Assembly: GCA_002382495.1 (NCBI GenBank)
Contig: DFXW01000041.1
Span: 233,276 to 297,275, forward strand
DNA: 64,000 nt
Reading direction: 5' to 3'
Source: Flavobacterium sp. UBA4098
Lineage (GTDB): Bacteria > Bacteroidota > Bacteroidia > Flavobacteriales > Flavobacteriaceae
Positions 35,143-43,759 of this stretch are shown here, one piece after another (positions within the stretch are counted from its first letter, which is position 1; every line of letters starts with the position of its first letter). The notes under the pieces are model-generated. The model saw nothing but the letters and a program-made list of their open reading frames with translations, searched no databases and was not told the origin of the DNA. The translations under genes and the position numbers were made by a program.

Positions 35143-36480
35143 TTATTTTTTTACTACGTCATCGACATCTTTAACTCGCGTCACCAATAGTGCAGCAATA
35201 ATGAAACTTACCCCACTAGTTACAATGGCATAAATAGCGTTGTCTTGATACACATATTTAACTAAAGGGCCACCAATTAAGGCGTTTACGATTTGTGGCA
35301 ATACCACAAAAAAGTTGAATATCCCCATGTACACTCCCATTTTAAAAGGAGAAATAGAACCTGCAAGAATAGCAAATGGCATAGATAAAATACTAGCCCA
35401 AGCAATTCCTATTGCGATCATAGAAAGAATTAGCCAATTTTCATTGGGCATAAAATACATTGAAATTAATCCAAGACCTCCAATTGTTAGTGAGATAGCA
35501 TGAGTTGATTTTCGTCCAATTTGTTTAGCGATGTAGGGCAAAGCAAAAGCATAGATAGCTGAAACTAAGTTGTACACGCCAAATAATATACCTACCCAGT
35601 CGCCTGCATTTTGATAGGCATCACTAGAGTTATCACTGATGGGCAATCCATAAATATGATGCGCAATGGCCGGAGTTGTAAATACCCACATACCAAATAG
35701 TCCAAACCATGAAAAGAATTGTACAAATGCCAATTGTCTCATCGTAGAGGGCATTTGTTTGAAATCGTCAATCACATCAAAAAGGCTGGATTCTTTTTCC
35801 GATTTAGGTTTTTCATCAGCAAATTGAGCCAATTCTTGAGGAGAATATTCTTTGGTACTAAAAATAGAAATCAATACTGATCCTACTAATACGATAGCCC
35901 CAATGATAAAGGATAAGATCAAATTGTAGGGCACACCGCCATCTTCATTTTTATTGGATACGCCAAAATAATTGGTTAAAGTATAGGGAAGTAAAGACCC
36001 AATTACGGCTCCAAATCCAATTAAGGCCGTTTGCACGCTGAATCCTGCAGTTCTTTGATCGGTTCTTAGGTTGTCACCCACTAAAGCTCTGAAAGGTTCC
36101 ATGGCAATGTTGAACGAGGCGTCCATAATCATTAACATACCGGCACCCACCCATAGAGCAGGAAGTACAGCAATAAAAATTTCGGCTTGAGGCATTAAGA
36201 TTAATCCTATTGAAGCTAAAATAGCACCGGCAAAGAAAAATGGTTTTCTTCTTCCAAATCTTCCCCAAGTTTTGTCACTGTAGTAACCAATAATAGGTTG
36301 TACAATTAAACCCATCAAGGGTGGAATTATCCAGAACCATGAAAGTTCGTGCACATCGGCACCAAAAATTTGAAGAATTCGGCTGGCATTAGCATTTTGC
36401 AATGCAAATCCCATTTGTATCCCCAAAAATCCAAAACTCATTGTCCAGATTTCGGCGGTACTTAATTTACGCTTTTCCAT
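35143..36480 (-). CDS. MFS sugar transporter (SLC45/maltose transporter-like)
   Basis: A 445-residue inner-membrane transporter with about 12 transmembrane segments. The loop motif GYYSDKTWGRFGRRKPFF after the second helix fits the SLC45/GPH sugar:cation group. As first gene of the alpha-glucan minus-strand operon it probably moves maltose or short maltodextrins from periplasm to cytoplasm, for GH65 and beta-phosphoglucomutase. It lies 191 bases downstream of the LacI-family regulator gene on the same strand. Confidence 0.9.
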   Translation of the reverse strand: MEKRKLSTAEIWTMSFGFLGIQMGFALQNANASRILQIFGADVHELSWFWIIPPLMGLIVQPIIGYYSDKTWGRFGRRKPFFFAGAILASIGLILMPQAEIFIAVLPALWVGAGMLMIMDASFNIAMEPFRALVGDNLRTDQRTAGFSVQTALIGFGAVIGSLLPYTLTNYFGVSNKNEDGGVPYNLILSFIIGAIVLVGSVLISIFSTKEYSPQELAQFADEKPKSEKESSLFDVIDDFKQMPSTMRQLAFVQFFSWFGLFGMWVFTTPAIAHHIYGLPISDNSSDAYQNAGDWVGILFGVYNLVSAIYAFALPYIAKQIGRKSTHAISLTIGGLGLISMYFMPNENWLILSMIAIGIAWASILSMPFAILAGSISPFKMGVYMGIFNFFVVLPQIVNALIGGPLVKYVYQDNAIYAIVTSGVSFIIAALLVTRVKDVDDVVKK

Positions 36481-36671
36481 TATCGTAAGGTTTAAATTAA
36501 TACGATAAGCGCTATGCTTATCAAAACTTAACTGAAATTTTCGAAGTAATAGTAAAAGCTTTGATGGTCCAAATATAAATAAATACCTATAACTTTTATT
36601 TCAAAACTCGTTTTTTTACATGAAAAATTGAACTACAAGGTTGTAGTACTGAATGAATTAACAAATTGGTT

Positions 36672-37697
36672 CTAATTTGTAGATTCTCTTTCTATTAAAT
36701 GGGTGGAAATTACTTCGGTGACATAATTCTCTTCCCCTTCATTATAATCATCAGCTTCTAATCGCTTGATGAGTATTTTAGCAGCTTTAGCTCCCATTTT
36801 TTTTCCATTCTGACTTACGGTGGTGATGGTAGGAGTTGAATATTTTGAAATAATACCGTCTGTAAACGCAATTACCGCAACATCATTAGGTACCTGAAGT
36901 CCCATTTTGTTGGCCATTTTTATAATGGTTACCGCAAATAGTTCATTCACTGCAAAAATAGCATCAATGGCTTTGTCTTCTAATAATTTACTAATGGTAA
37001 TTTCGCAGGTATCCACATTTTCAATTTTGATAATTAAATTTTCATCAAAAGGGATGTCGTTGTCTAATAATGCTTTAATATATCCGTCAGTGCGAAGTTT
37101 TCCCACACTCACATAATCGACAGTTGTAACTAAGGCAATTTTTTTCTTCCCTTTGTCGATTAGGCTTTGTACTGCTTCGTAGGCTGCGGCTTGATCGTCA
37201 ATAATCACTTTGTCGCAAAGAATATCATTAGTAACTCGGTCAAACATGACTACAGGCATGCCTTGACTAATCACCTCTGTAATATGATGAAAGTCACCTT
37301 TGTATTGCGTTTCTTTAGACAAGGACATGATAAAACCATCAATACTTCCATTGGCTAGCATTTCCATATTCAGTACTTCTTTGTCGAATGAATCGTCAGA
37401 CAAACAAATAACCACACTATAGCCATTTTCATTAGCTACATGTTCAATTCCGTTAATTACGGTTGAAAAGAAATAATGCACGATTTCGGGAATAATAATA
37501 CCGATAGTTTTCGTTTTTCTATTCTTTAAACTAAGTGCAATATTATTGGGTTTGTAGTGGTATAATTTGGCAAAAGCCTGAACTTTTAATCGGGTTTCTT
37601 CACCAATTTCGTGACTGTTTCTCAATGATTTGGAAACAGTAGAAATAGAAACGTCAAGTTCCTTAGCAATTTGTTTTAGCGTGACTTTTCTTTTCAT
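36672..37697 (-). CDS. LacI-family transcriptional regulator of the alpha-glucan locus
   Basis: A 341-residue LacI-type regulator. The helix-turn-helix is at the N-terminus (VTLKQIAKELDVSISTVSKS), followed by the hinge LSLKNRKTKTIGIIIPEI and a periplasmic-binding-like sensor domain with VIAFTDGIISKYSTPTITTV. It sits between the divergent susC and transporter arms, so it probably controls both in response to maltose-type sugars. Its own promoter may use TATTTTTG at 37754-37761 (minus strand). Three CGTTWTCG boxes lie between it and susC and are candidate binding sites. Confidence 0.93.
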   Translation of the reverse strand: MKRKVTLKQIAKELDVSISTVSKSLRNSHEIGEETRLKVQAFAKLYHYKPNNIALSLKNRKTKTIGIIIPEIVHYFFSTVINGIEHVANENGYSVVICLSDDSFDKEVLNMEMLANGSIDGFIMSLSKETQYKGDFHHITEVISQGMPVVMFDRVTNDILCDKVIIDDQAAAYEAVQSLIDKGKKKIALVTTVDYVSVGKLRTDGYIKALLDNDIPFDENLIIKIENVDTCEITISKLLEDKAIDAIFAVNELFAVTIIKMANKMGLQVPNDVAVIAFTDGIISKYSTPTITTVSQNGKKMGAKAAKILIKRLEADDYNEGEENYVTEVISTHLIERESTN

Positions 37698-37799
37698 TGT
37701 AAAAGGGAGAAATGGTTATTGTGAATAAAAGTATTGTTAAATTATTTCAATTGCAAAAATACCTGATATTAATTAGAGACAGTGTAAACTTTTCAACAC

Positions 37800-37852
37800 T
37801 ATCACGTTTTCGTAAAAAGAAATCGTTTTCGTATTTCCGAAATCGTTATCGT
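37800..37852. promoter_or_regulatory. Three spaced CGTTWTCG boxes upstream of susC (candidate LacI-type operators)
   Basis: CGTTTTCG at 37805-37812, CGTTTTCG at 37824-37831 and CGTTATCG at 37844-37851 recur at 19- and 20-base steps, i.e. about two helical turns. Boxes two and three extend to the 14-base direct repeat GAAATCGTTWTCGT (37819-37832, 37839-37852). Box two with its flanks (GAAAT...ATTTC) is a rough palindrome. Box three lies just ahead of a TATGTTTG -7, so binding there should block transcription. The regulator assignment is inference. Confidence 0.6.
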
Positions 37853-37857
37853 TTTAG

Positions 37858-37865
37858 TATGTTTG
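37858..37865 (+). promoter_or_regulatory. Candidate -7 element of susC
   Basis: TATGTTTG fits TAnnTTTG, 66 bases before the susC start. No TTG stands 17-23 bases upstream, which suits a regulated promoter. Confidence 0.55.
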
Positions 37866-37930
37866 TTATTCGAAGTAATGTAAAAGTTTATTAAAGTAAA
37901 CCAAAATTCAATTAATTTAAACAAACAAGT

Positions 37931-40849
37931 ATGAAAACAATTTACAAAAAGTTGTTAGTTTTATTACTACTCTTACCAGCAAGTTTGTTGGCTCAGAGTT
38001 CATTTAATGGTGTTGTTGTTGATGCTAAATCAAATCAACCAATTCCGGGAGTAAATGTGGTAGTAAAAGGAGCGCAACAAAGTGTTACTACTGATTTTGA
38101 CGGTAAATTTAAATTGTCAAAAATTAAACAAGGTGATGCTGTGGTATTCTCATTTGTAGGATACAAAGGACAAACCATTACCTATTCTAACCAAGCTAAC
38201 CTAACGGTAAAACTTCAAGAGGCTGAAAATCAACTTCAAGAAGTAGTAGTTCAAGTAGGGTACGGGTCTGTTAAAAAGAAAGATGCGACAGGATCAGTTG
38301 CTGTAATTACTGCAAAAGATTTCAACAAAGGGGCAATCACAAATACTGAAAACTTACTGAATGGTAGAGTTGCAGGTGTTGTGGTAACTCAAGGAGGTCG
38401 TCCTGGAGATGGTGCTGCAATCCGAATTAGAGGAGGAGCTTCTTTAGGAGCATCTAATGATCCTTTGGTAGTTATCGACGGTTTACCAGTAAATAACGGA
38501 TTGTCTTCAATCAACCCAAATGACATTGAATCGTTCTCTATTTTGAAAGATGCTTCGGCTACAGCTATCTACGGTTCTCGTGGATCGAATGGTGTAGTGT
38601 TAATCAAAACTAAAAAAGGAACAAAACAAGACGGTGTAAAAGTTTCGTTTAATTCATTAACTACATTGAATACAGTAGCTAAAAAAGTAGACGTATATTC
38701 TGCTGATGAGTTTAGAAATATTATTACAACTTATGTTCCTTCTAGAGTAGGTTTGTTAGGAACTGGAAGCACTGATTGGCAAGATGAAATTTACCGTAAT
38801 GGTATTACATTTTCAAATGATTTGTCTTTAAGAGGTAATTTCTTGAAAGTAATTCCAACGAGATTATCTGTTGGGAAAACTAATATTGATGGAGTTTTAG
38901 AAACTTCTTCTTTCAAAAGAAATACAATCGCGTTGTCTATGACGCCTTCATTTTTAGACAATCACTTGAAATTTGAAGTGAATGCTAACTATGCTACTGA
39001 AAAAAACAGATATGCCGATGAAGGAGCTATTGGTTCAGCTATTTCATTCAATCCAACCTATGTAAACTACGATGCTAATTCACCATTTGGTGGTTACAAA
39101 GAAAGTTTTACATTAAATTCTCCAAATAACTATACTGTTTATGGAGCAGCTAACCCAGTAGCTTTATTGCAACAAAAAAACAATCAAGGAAAAAGCACTC
39201 GTCTTTACGGAAATATTCAAACAGAATATAAATTGCATTTCTTTGAAGATATCAAAGCGGTTGCTAATTTAGGGTATGACAGAGTTGAAGGGACAGGAAC
39301 AAACGTTACAAGTGCTAATTCTAGAGCTGGACTTTATAATGCTGGAAAATTAGGATACAACCAAAACACATGGGGTAACTCAACCAATACATTATTAGAT
39401 GGTTATTTGAATTACAACAAAAAATTTGGTAAAGTAAAAGTGGATTTAACTGCAGGTTATTCATATCAAAACTTTGATTCAGAAAGCTATTTTTCAACCA
39501 ATACTTTATTGCCAGCAGCTGAGCAAAAACCAGATGTTGTAACAAGTCCAGGTGTAAATTTACAAGCGTATTACTCTAGATTGAATGTAGACTTAAGTGA
39601 AAAATACTTACTTACACTTAACTTTAGACGTGATGGTTCTTCAAGATTTTCTGAGTTAAACCGTTGGGGTAACTTCCCTGGAGCAGCTTTTGCTTGGAAA
39701 GTGTCTAGCGAAGAATTCTTGAAAAATTCTAAAACTGTTTCTGAATTGAAATTGCGTTTAGGATGGGGAGTTACAGGACAACAAGATATTGGAGGAGCAG
39801 CTTATGATTATTTCCAAAGATATAATTTAAGCGCAGTAACTTCTGGGGCAACTTACCAATTTGGAAGTCAATTCTACCAATTGGGTCGTCCTGAAGGATA
39901 CAATGCTAACTTGAAATGGGAAGAAACTACAACTGTAAATGCTGGTTTGGATTTCGGATTATTTAATGATAAAGTAACTGGTTCGTTAGATGTGTACAGT
40001 AAAACTTCAAACGATTTGATTGCTTATGTACCTGAAGGTTCATTACAGAACTTTAGAACTGCTGGTTTCCAAAACATTGGTTCATTAACTTCAAAAGGAG
40101 CGGAATTAAACATTAATTACAAAGCTATTGAAACAGCTAATTCATCTTTGAACTTTAACTACAACATTGCTTACAATGATATTAAAATTAAAGATTTAGG
40201 AGGATTGGATTTTTTCCAAGGTTCAGTTGGTTTAGATGTGTATTCACAAATTCACCAAGAGCGTTTAGCTCCAAATACTTTCTGGTTGTATGAGCAAGTA
40301 TATGATGCTGCTGGAAAACCTTTAGAAGGTGTTTATGTAGATAGAAATGGTGACGGTCAAATTACATCATTAGATAAGCATGCATTTAAAAAACCAAATG
40401 CTGATATCACAATGGGATTCATGACAAACTACAATTACAAAAAATGGGATTTCTCAATGGCTTGGAGAACAAGTTTAGGGAATTATATTTATGATAATGT
40501 AAATGCAAGTAGAAGTTTCTTATCTCAAAGTATCTCTGATAACAATGTTAACGCTATCAACAATACTACAGTTGATTTTGACAACACATTGTTTACTCAA
40601 AAAAGAGCAGAATCTGATTACTACGTTAAAGATGCTTCTTGGTTAAAATTAGACAACGTAACAATTGGATACTTAATTGAAGCGCCATTTAATGTTCAAT
40701 CATCCTCTTTACGTTTGTACTCTGGAGTTCAAAACGTATTGACAATTTCTAAATACAAAGGAATGGATCCTGAAGTTTTTGGAGGTATAGATAGTACAAT
40801 TTATCCCCGTGCAAGAATGTTCTTATTCGGATTAAACTATAATTTTTAA
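37931..40849 (+). CDS. SusC/RagA-family TonB-linked outer-membrane transporter
   Basis: A 972-residue TonB-dependent transporter with a signal peptide (KKLLVLLLLLPASLLAQS). An N-terminal carboxypeptidase-like Ig domain follows (GVVVDAKSNQPIPGVNVVVK, TDFDGKF), then the plug domain (NLLNGRVAGVVVTQGGRPGD, IRIRGG, LVVIDGLPVN) and the beta-barrel ending in the aromatic terminus FLFGLNYNF. It should import maltodextrins with the SusD partner encoded 11 bases downstream. It is the first gene of the plus-strand alpha-glucan arm, behind the CGTTWTCG boxes. Confidence 0.96.
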   Translation: MKTIYKKLLVLLLLLPASLLAQSSFNGVVVDAKSNQPIPGVNVVVKGAQQSVTTDFDGKFKLSKIKQGDAVVFSFVGYKGQTITYSNQANLTVKLQEAENQLQEVVVQVGYGSVKKKDATGSVAVITAKDFNKGAITNTENLLNGRVAGVVVTQGGRPGDGAAIRIRGGASLGASNDPLVVIDGLPVNNGLSSINPNDIESFSILKDASATAIYGSRGSNGVVLIKTKKGTKQDGVKVSFNSLTTLNTVAKKVDVYSADEFRNIITTYVPSRVGLLGTGSTDWQDEIYRNGITFSNDLSLRGNFLKVIPTRLSVGKTNIDGVLETSSFKRNTIALSMTPSFLDNHLKFEVNANYATEKNRYADEGAIGSAISFNPTYVNYDANSPFGGYKESFTLNSPNNYTVYGAANPVALLQQKNNQGKSTRLYGNIQTEYKLHFFEDIKAVANLGYDRVEGTGTNVTSANSRAGLYNAGKLGYNQNTWGNSTNTLLDGYLNYNKKFGKVKVDLTAGYSYQNFDSESYFSTNTLLPAAEQKPDVVTSPGVNLQAYYSRLNVDLSEKYLLTLNFRRDGSSRFSELNRWGNFPGAAFAWKVSSEEFLKNSKTVSELKLRLGWGVTGQQDIGGAAYDYFQRYNLSAVTSGATYQFGSQFYQLGRPEGYNANLKWEETTTVNAGLDFGLFNDKVTGSLDVYSKTSNDLIAYVPEGSLQNFRTAGFQNIGSLTSKGAELNINYKAIETANSSLNFNYNIAYNDIKIKDLGGLDFFQGSVGLDVYSQIHQERLAPNTFWLYEQVYDAAGKPLEGVYVDRNGDGQITSLDKHAFKKPNADITMGFMTNYNYKKWDFSMAWRTSLGNYIYDNVNASRSFLSQSISDNNVNAINNTTVDFDNTLFTQKRAESDYYVKDASWLKLDNVTIGYLIEAPFNVQSSSLRLYSGVQNVLTISKYKGMDPEVFGGIDSTIYPRARMFLFGLNYNF

Positions 40850-40860
40850 TATATAATATT

Positions 40861-42465
40861 ATGAAAAAGATAAAATCAATTAATTTTAAATTATTTGTAT
40901 TTCTTGGATTAATTGCATTTTTTGTATCATGTACCAATGATATGAATGTGTCTCCAAAAGATGATGATGATTTTACATCAGAAGCATTCTACAAAGACCC
41001 AAGTTCTTACAAACAATTTCTAGCTAAAATCTATGCAGGTTTAGCTGTTACAGGTCAAAATGGACCTGATGGGAGTGCAGATATTCAAGGTATTGACGAA
41101 GGTTTTGGTCAATATTTAAGAGGATACTGGCAATTACAAGAGTTGCCTACTGATGAAGCTATGGTTTCATGGGGAGATCCAACTTTACCTGAATTGAACA
41201 ATCATACTTGGAATGCAGACAACCGTTTTGTGAAAGCGTTTTATGCAAGAGTATTTTACCAAGTAGGATTATCTAACGAATTTTTGCGTGCTACTACTGA
41301 TGAAAAATTAGCTTCAAGAGGAGTGAGTGATGCAGTGAAAGCAGAAGTAAAAACGTATAGAGCTGAGGTACGTTTCTTGAGAGCATTATCGTACTATCAT
41401 GGTATCGATTTGTTTGGAAAAGTAGCATTCGCTACTGATGCAGATTTAGTGGGAACTAAACCAGTTGAAAAAGACAGAGCGTTTGTTTTTGACTTTTTAG
41501 TTAAAGAATTGAATGCTATTGATGCGGATTTAAAAGATGCTAGAACTAACGAATACGGAAGAGTAGACAAAGTAGCGGCTAAAATGTTATTGGCTAAATT
41601 GTATTTGAATGCTAAAGTATATTTAGGAACAAGTAAAGATGCTGAGGCGCTTGCTGCTCTTAATTCAGTAATTGGTTCTGCATATACTATTGCTAATGTT
41701 CCTTACAGCAACTTATTTATGGCTGATAACGATAGAACTGCTGTACAATCTGAAATCATTTTCCCAATTCGTTTTAATGGTGTTAACACTAAAACTTGGG
41801 GAGGAACTACATTCATTATTCATGCTGCAACTGGAGGTTGGAATACTGAAGTTGGTGTTGATGGTGGTTGGTATGGTTTAGCAGCTCGTAAAGAGTTTGC
41901 TAACGTATTCTCTGATTTATCAGGTACAACTGATAGAAGAGCGATGTTTGATGCGGCATCAACGTCAACTTTGAATATTACTACTGTTTCTGATTTCTTT
42001 GGAAATGGTGGTTTGAAAGTTAAAAAATTCTCTAACAAAACCTCTGCTGGAGCTAATGGAAGTAATTTAACTCACACAGATACGGATTTCCCATTATTTA
42101 GATTGGCTGATGCTTATTTAATGTATGCAGAATTAGCGGCTAATAATGTAGCTTCTGCATCTAAATCAGTGGCTAGAGGTTATGTAAATGCATTGAGAAC
42201 TCGTGCTGGAGCAGCGGCTATTGCAAATGATTCAGACATTACTCCAGATTTTATTTTGGACGAAAGAGCTAGAGAGTTATACTGGGAAGGTCACAGAAGA
42301 CAAGATTTGATCCGTGCTAATAAATTTGCTGGAAGTGCTAAATTATGGCAGTGGAAAGGAAATGCTTTGAATGGAGCTAGTATTGATGCTAAATTCAATG
42401 TGTACCCAATTCCTCAAACTGAATTGAATACCAATTCTAACTTAACTCAAAATACAGGATATTAA
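40861..42465 (+). CDS. SusD/RagB-family outer-membrane lipoprotein (starch binding)
   Basis: A 534-residue lipoprotein whose signal ends in a lipobox (LIAFFVSCTND). TPR-like helices typical of SusD follow, with family blocks AEVRFLRALSYYHGIDLFG near residue 170 and the C-terminal ILDERARELYWEGHRRQDLI. It forms the lid on the SusC barrel and binds glucan chains at the cell surface. A perfect hairpin lies just after its stop codon. Confidence 0.95.
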   Translation: MKKIKSINFKLFVFLGLIAFFVSCTNDMNVSPKDDDDFTSEAFYKDPSSYKQFLAKIYAGLAVTGQNGPDGSADIQGIDEGFGQYLRGYWQLQELPTDEAMVSWGDPTLPELNNHTWNADNRFVKAFYARVFYQVGLSNEFLRATTDEKLASRGVSDAVKAEVKTYRAEVRFLRALSYYHGIDLFGKVAFATDADLVGTKPVEKDRAFVFDFLVKELNAIDADLKDARTNEYGRVDKVAAKMLLAKLYLNAKVYLGTSKDAEALAALNSVIGSAYTIANVPYSNLFMADNDRTAVQSEIIFPIRFNGVNTKTWGGTTFIIHAATGGWNTEVGVDGGWYGLAARKEFANVFSDLSGTTDRRAMFDAASTSTLNITTVSDFFGNGGLKVKKFSNKTSAGANGSNLTHTDTDFPLFRLADAYLMYAELAANNVASASKSVARGYVNALRTRAGAAAIANDSDITPDFILDERARELYWEGHRRQDLIRANKFAGSAKLWQWKGNALNGASIDAKFNVYPIPQTELNTNSNLTQNTGY

Positions 42466-42477
42466 TGTTTAAAAAAT

Positions 42478-42507
42478 CCAATGGTCAAAAATTGTTTTGA
42501 CCATTGG
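42478..42507 (+). other. Perfect 13-bp hairpin between susD and susE
   Basis: CCAATGGTCAAAA (42478-42490) pairs perfectly with TTTTGACCATTGG (42495-42507) around an ATTG loop. It lies 12 bases after the susD stop and 17 bases before the susE start. The bases after it are AAAATAAATT rather than a T tract, so it is probably not an intrinsic terminator. A role in stabilising the susCD part of the transcript is inferred. Confidence 0.75.
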
Positions 42508-42524
42508 AAAATAAATTAATAATT

Positions 42525-43682
42525 ATGAAAAAAATATATTTAAGTTTAATTTTAGTAGCAGGAATACTATCAAGTTTAGTTTCTTGTTCAGATGATCTTT
42601 TAGATCCAGTTGCTGCAAAAGGAGATGCTATTGTACTTTCTGCACCAACAGGTGGGACCTATGCTCTTTCAGCTTCTACTGCTTCTGCAACTGCATTTAC
42701 AGTAAAGTGGACTTCTTCTACTTTTGGATATTCTGCTGCAGCAAGATATACGTTGCAAGTTATCAAAAGCACAGGAAACTTTAATGCACCTGGAACTTTT
42801 CCATTAGGAGATTACGGTGTAGATACTTCTATTAATTTAGAAAAAGCAATTACTAACAGACAATTGAATGCGGCGCTATTAGGTGCTGGTGGAGCAATTG
42901 GTACTTCACAAACCTATAAAGTACGTGTTGTAGGTAGCCCAATCAACCAATCATCTACTACAGTTGCAGCTTATGATGTTGTTTCAAATGAAATTACTAT
43001 TACAGCTACTGCTTTTGATACTTTTGATGAGTTTGCTAGATTATATGTTCCTGGAAATTACCAAGGAGCTAGTGGATATGGCAATAACTGGTCACCAGAT
43101 AGTCCAAGTGTAGCTAAATTGTTCTCTGCAGGAAATAATGGTGTATATGAAGGTTTTGTTTGGATGAATGAAGCAACTCCAGAATTCAAATTTACTCCAG
43201 TACCATCTTGGTCAGGAGATAAAGGAGAGTCTAACGGTTCAGGTGCTTTTTCTGGTCAATTAGGAACTTCTAGTAACATCAAACCATCAACTGGAGCGGG
43301 TACTTATTTCTTTAATGTAAACTGGAATACAGGTGCTTACACAATGGATAAAAGACAAGTGTCAATTATTGGTGCTGCTACTCCAAACGGTTGGGGTAAT
43401 GGAACTCCTATGACATTTGATACTAATCCAAGTTCTCCATATTACCAAATGTACACGATCACTTTGACTTTGGCTAAGGACGAATTCTTAATTCGTTTGA
43501 AAGACGATTGGTCTGTTAAAATGGGAACGCTTTCAGGAAATGCTGAAGACACAACCACAGGTGGTCAATATAAAATCAAACTTGGAGGAGGTAACATGAA
43601 AGTGCCAACTGCAGGTACTTATAAAGTTGTTTTAGATATCAGAAACTCTGCTAACTACAACATCCGATTAATGCCACAATAA
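42525..43682 (+). CDS. SusE/SusF-family outer-membrane starch-binding lipoprotein
   Basis: From the ATG at 42525 the product has 385 residues, starts MKKIYLSLILVAGILSSLVS and has a lipobox Cys (SCSDDLL). An N-terminal SusE-type Ig domain (SAPTGGTYALSAST...FTVKWTSSTFGYSAAARYTL) is followed by two starch-binding-type beta domains (YVPGNYQGASGYGNNWSPDS and IIGAATPNGWGNGTPM). It should hold starch at the cell surface next to SusCD. Its transcript ends in a strong hairpin terminator before the amylase gene. Confidence 0.9.
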   Translation: MKKIYLSLILVAGILSSLVSCSDDLLDPVAAKGDAIVLSAPTGGTYALSASTASATAFTVKWTSSTFGYSAAARYTLQVIKSTGNFNAPGTFPLGDYGVDTSINLEKAITNRQLNAALLGAGGAIGTSQTYKVRVVGSPINQSSTTVAAYDVVSNEITITATAFDTFDEFARLYVPGNYQGASGYGNNWSPDSPSVAKLFSAGNNGVYEGFVWMNEATPEFKFTPVPSWSGDKGESNGSGAFSGQLGTSSNIKPSTGAGTYFFNVNWNTGAYTMDKRQVSIIGAATPNGWGNGTPMTFDTNPSSPYYQMYTITLTLAKDEFLIRLKDDWSVKMGTLSGNAEDTTTGGQYKIKLGGGNMKVPTAGTYKVVLDIRNSANYNIRLMPQ

Positions 43683-43698
43683 ACTGTAGTATGTAATA

Positions 43699-43735
43699 AA
43701 AAGCACTTAATTTGTATAATTAAGTGCTTTTTTTG
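43699..43735 (+). terminator. Terminator between susE and the amylase gene
   Basis: AAAAAGCACTTAATT (43699-43713) / AATTAAGTGCTTTTT (43719-43733) with a short loop and a T run. It should end most susCDE transcripts, so the amylase gene is either read through at a lower level or has its own promoter. Confidence 0.88.
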
Positions 43736-43759
43736 TTTTAACCAACCAACAATACAATA

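Noticed and set aside
37805..37851. CRISPR-like array from the repeated CGTTWTCG boxes
   Set aside because: Repeats are only 8-14 bases with 5-12 base gaps next to a promoter; this is an operator layout.
37712..37894. Short plus-strand open frame in the susC-lacI intergenic region
   Set aside because: It overlaps the operator boxes and the -7 element and has low-complexity basic sequence; regulatory DNA is the better explanation.
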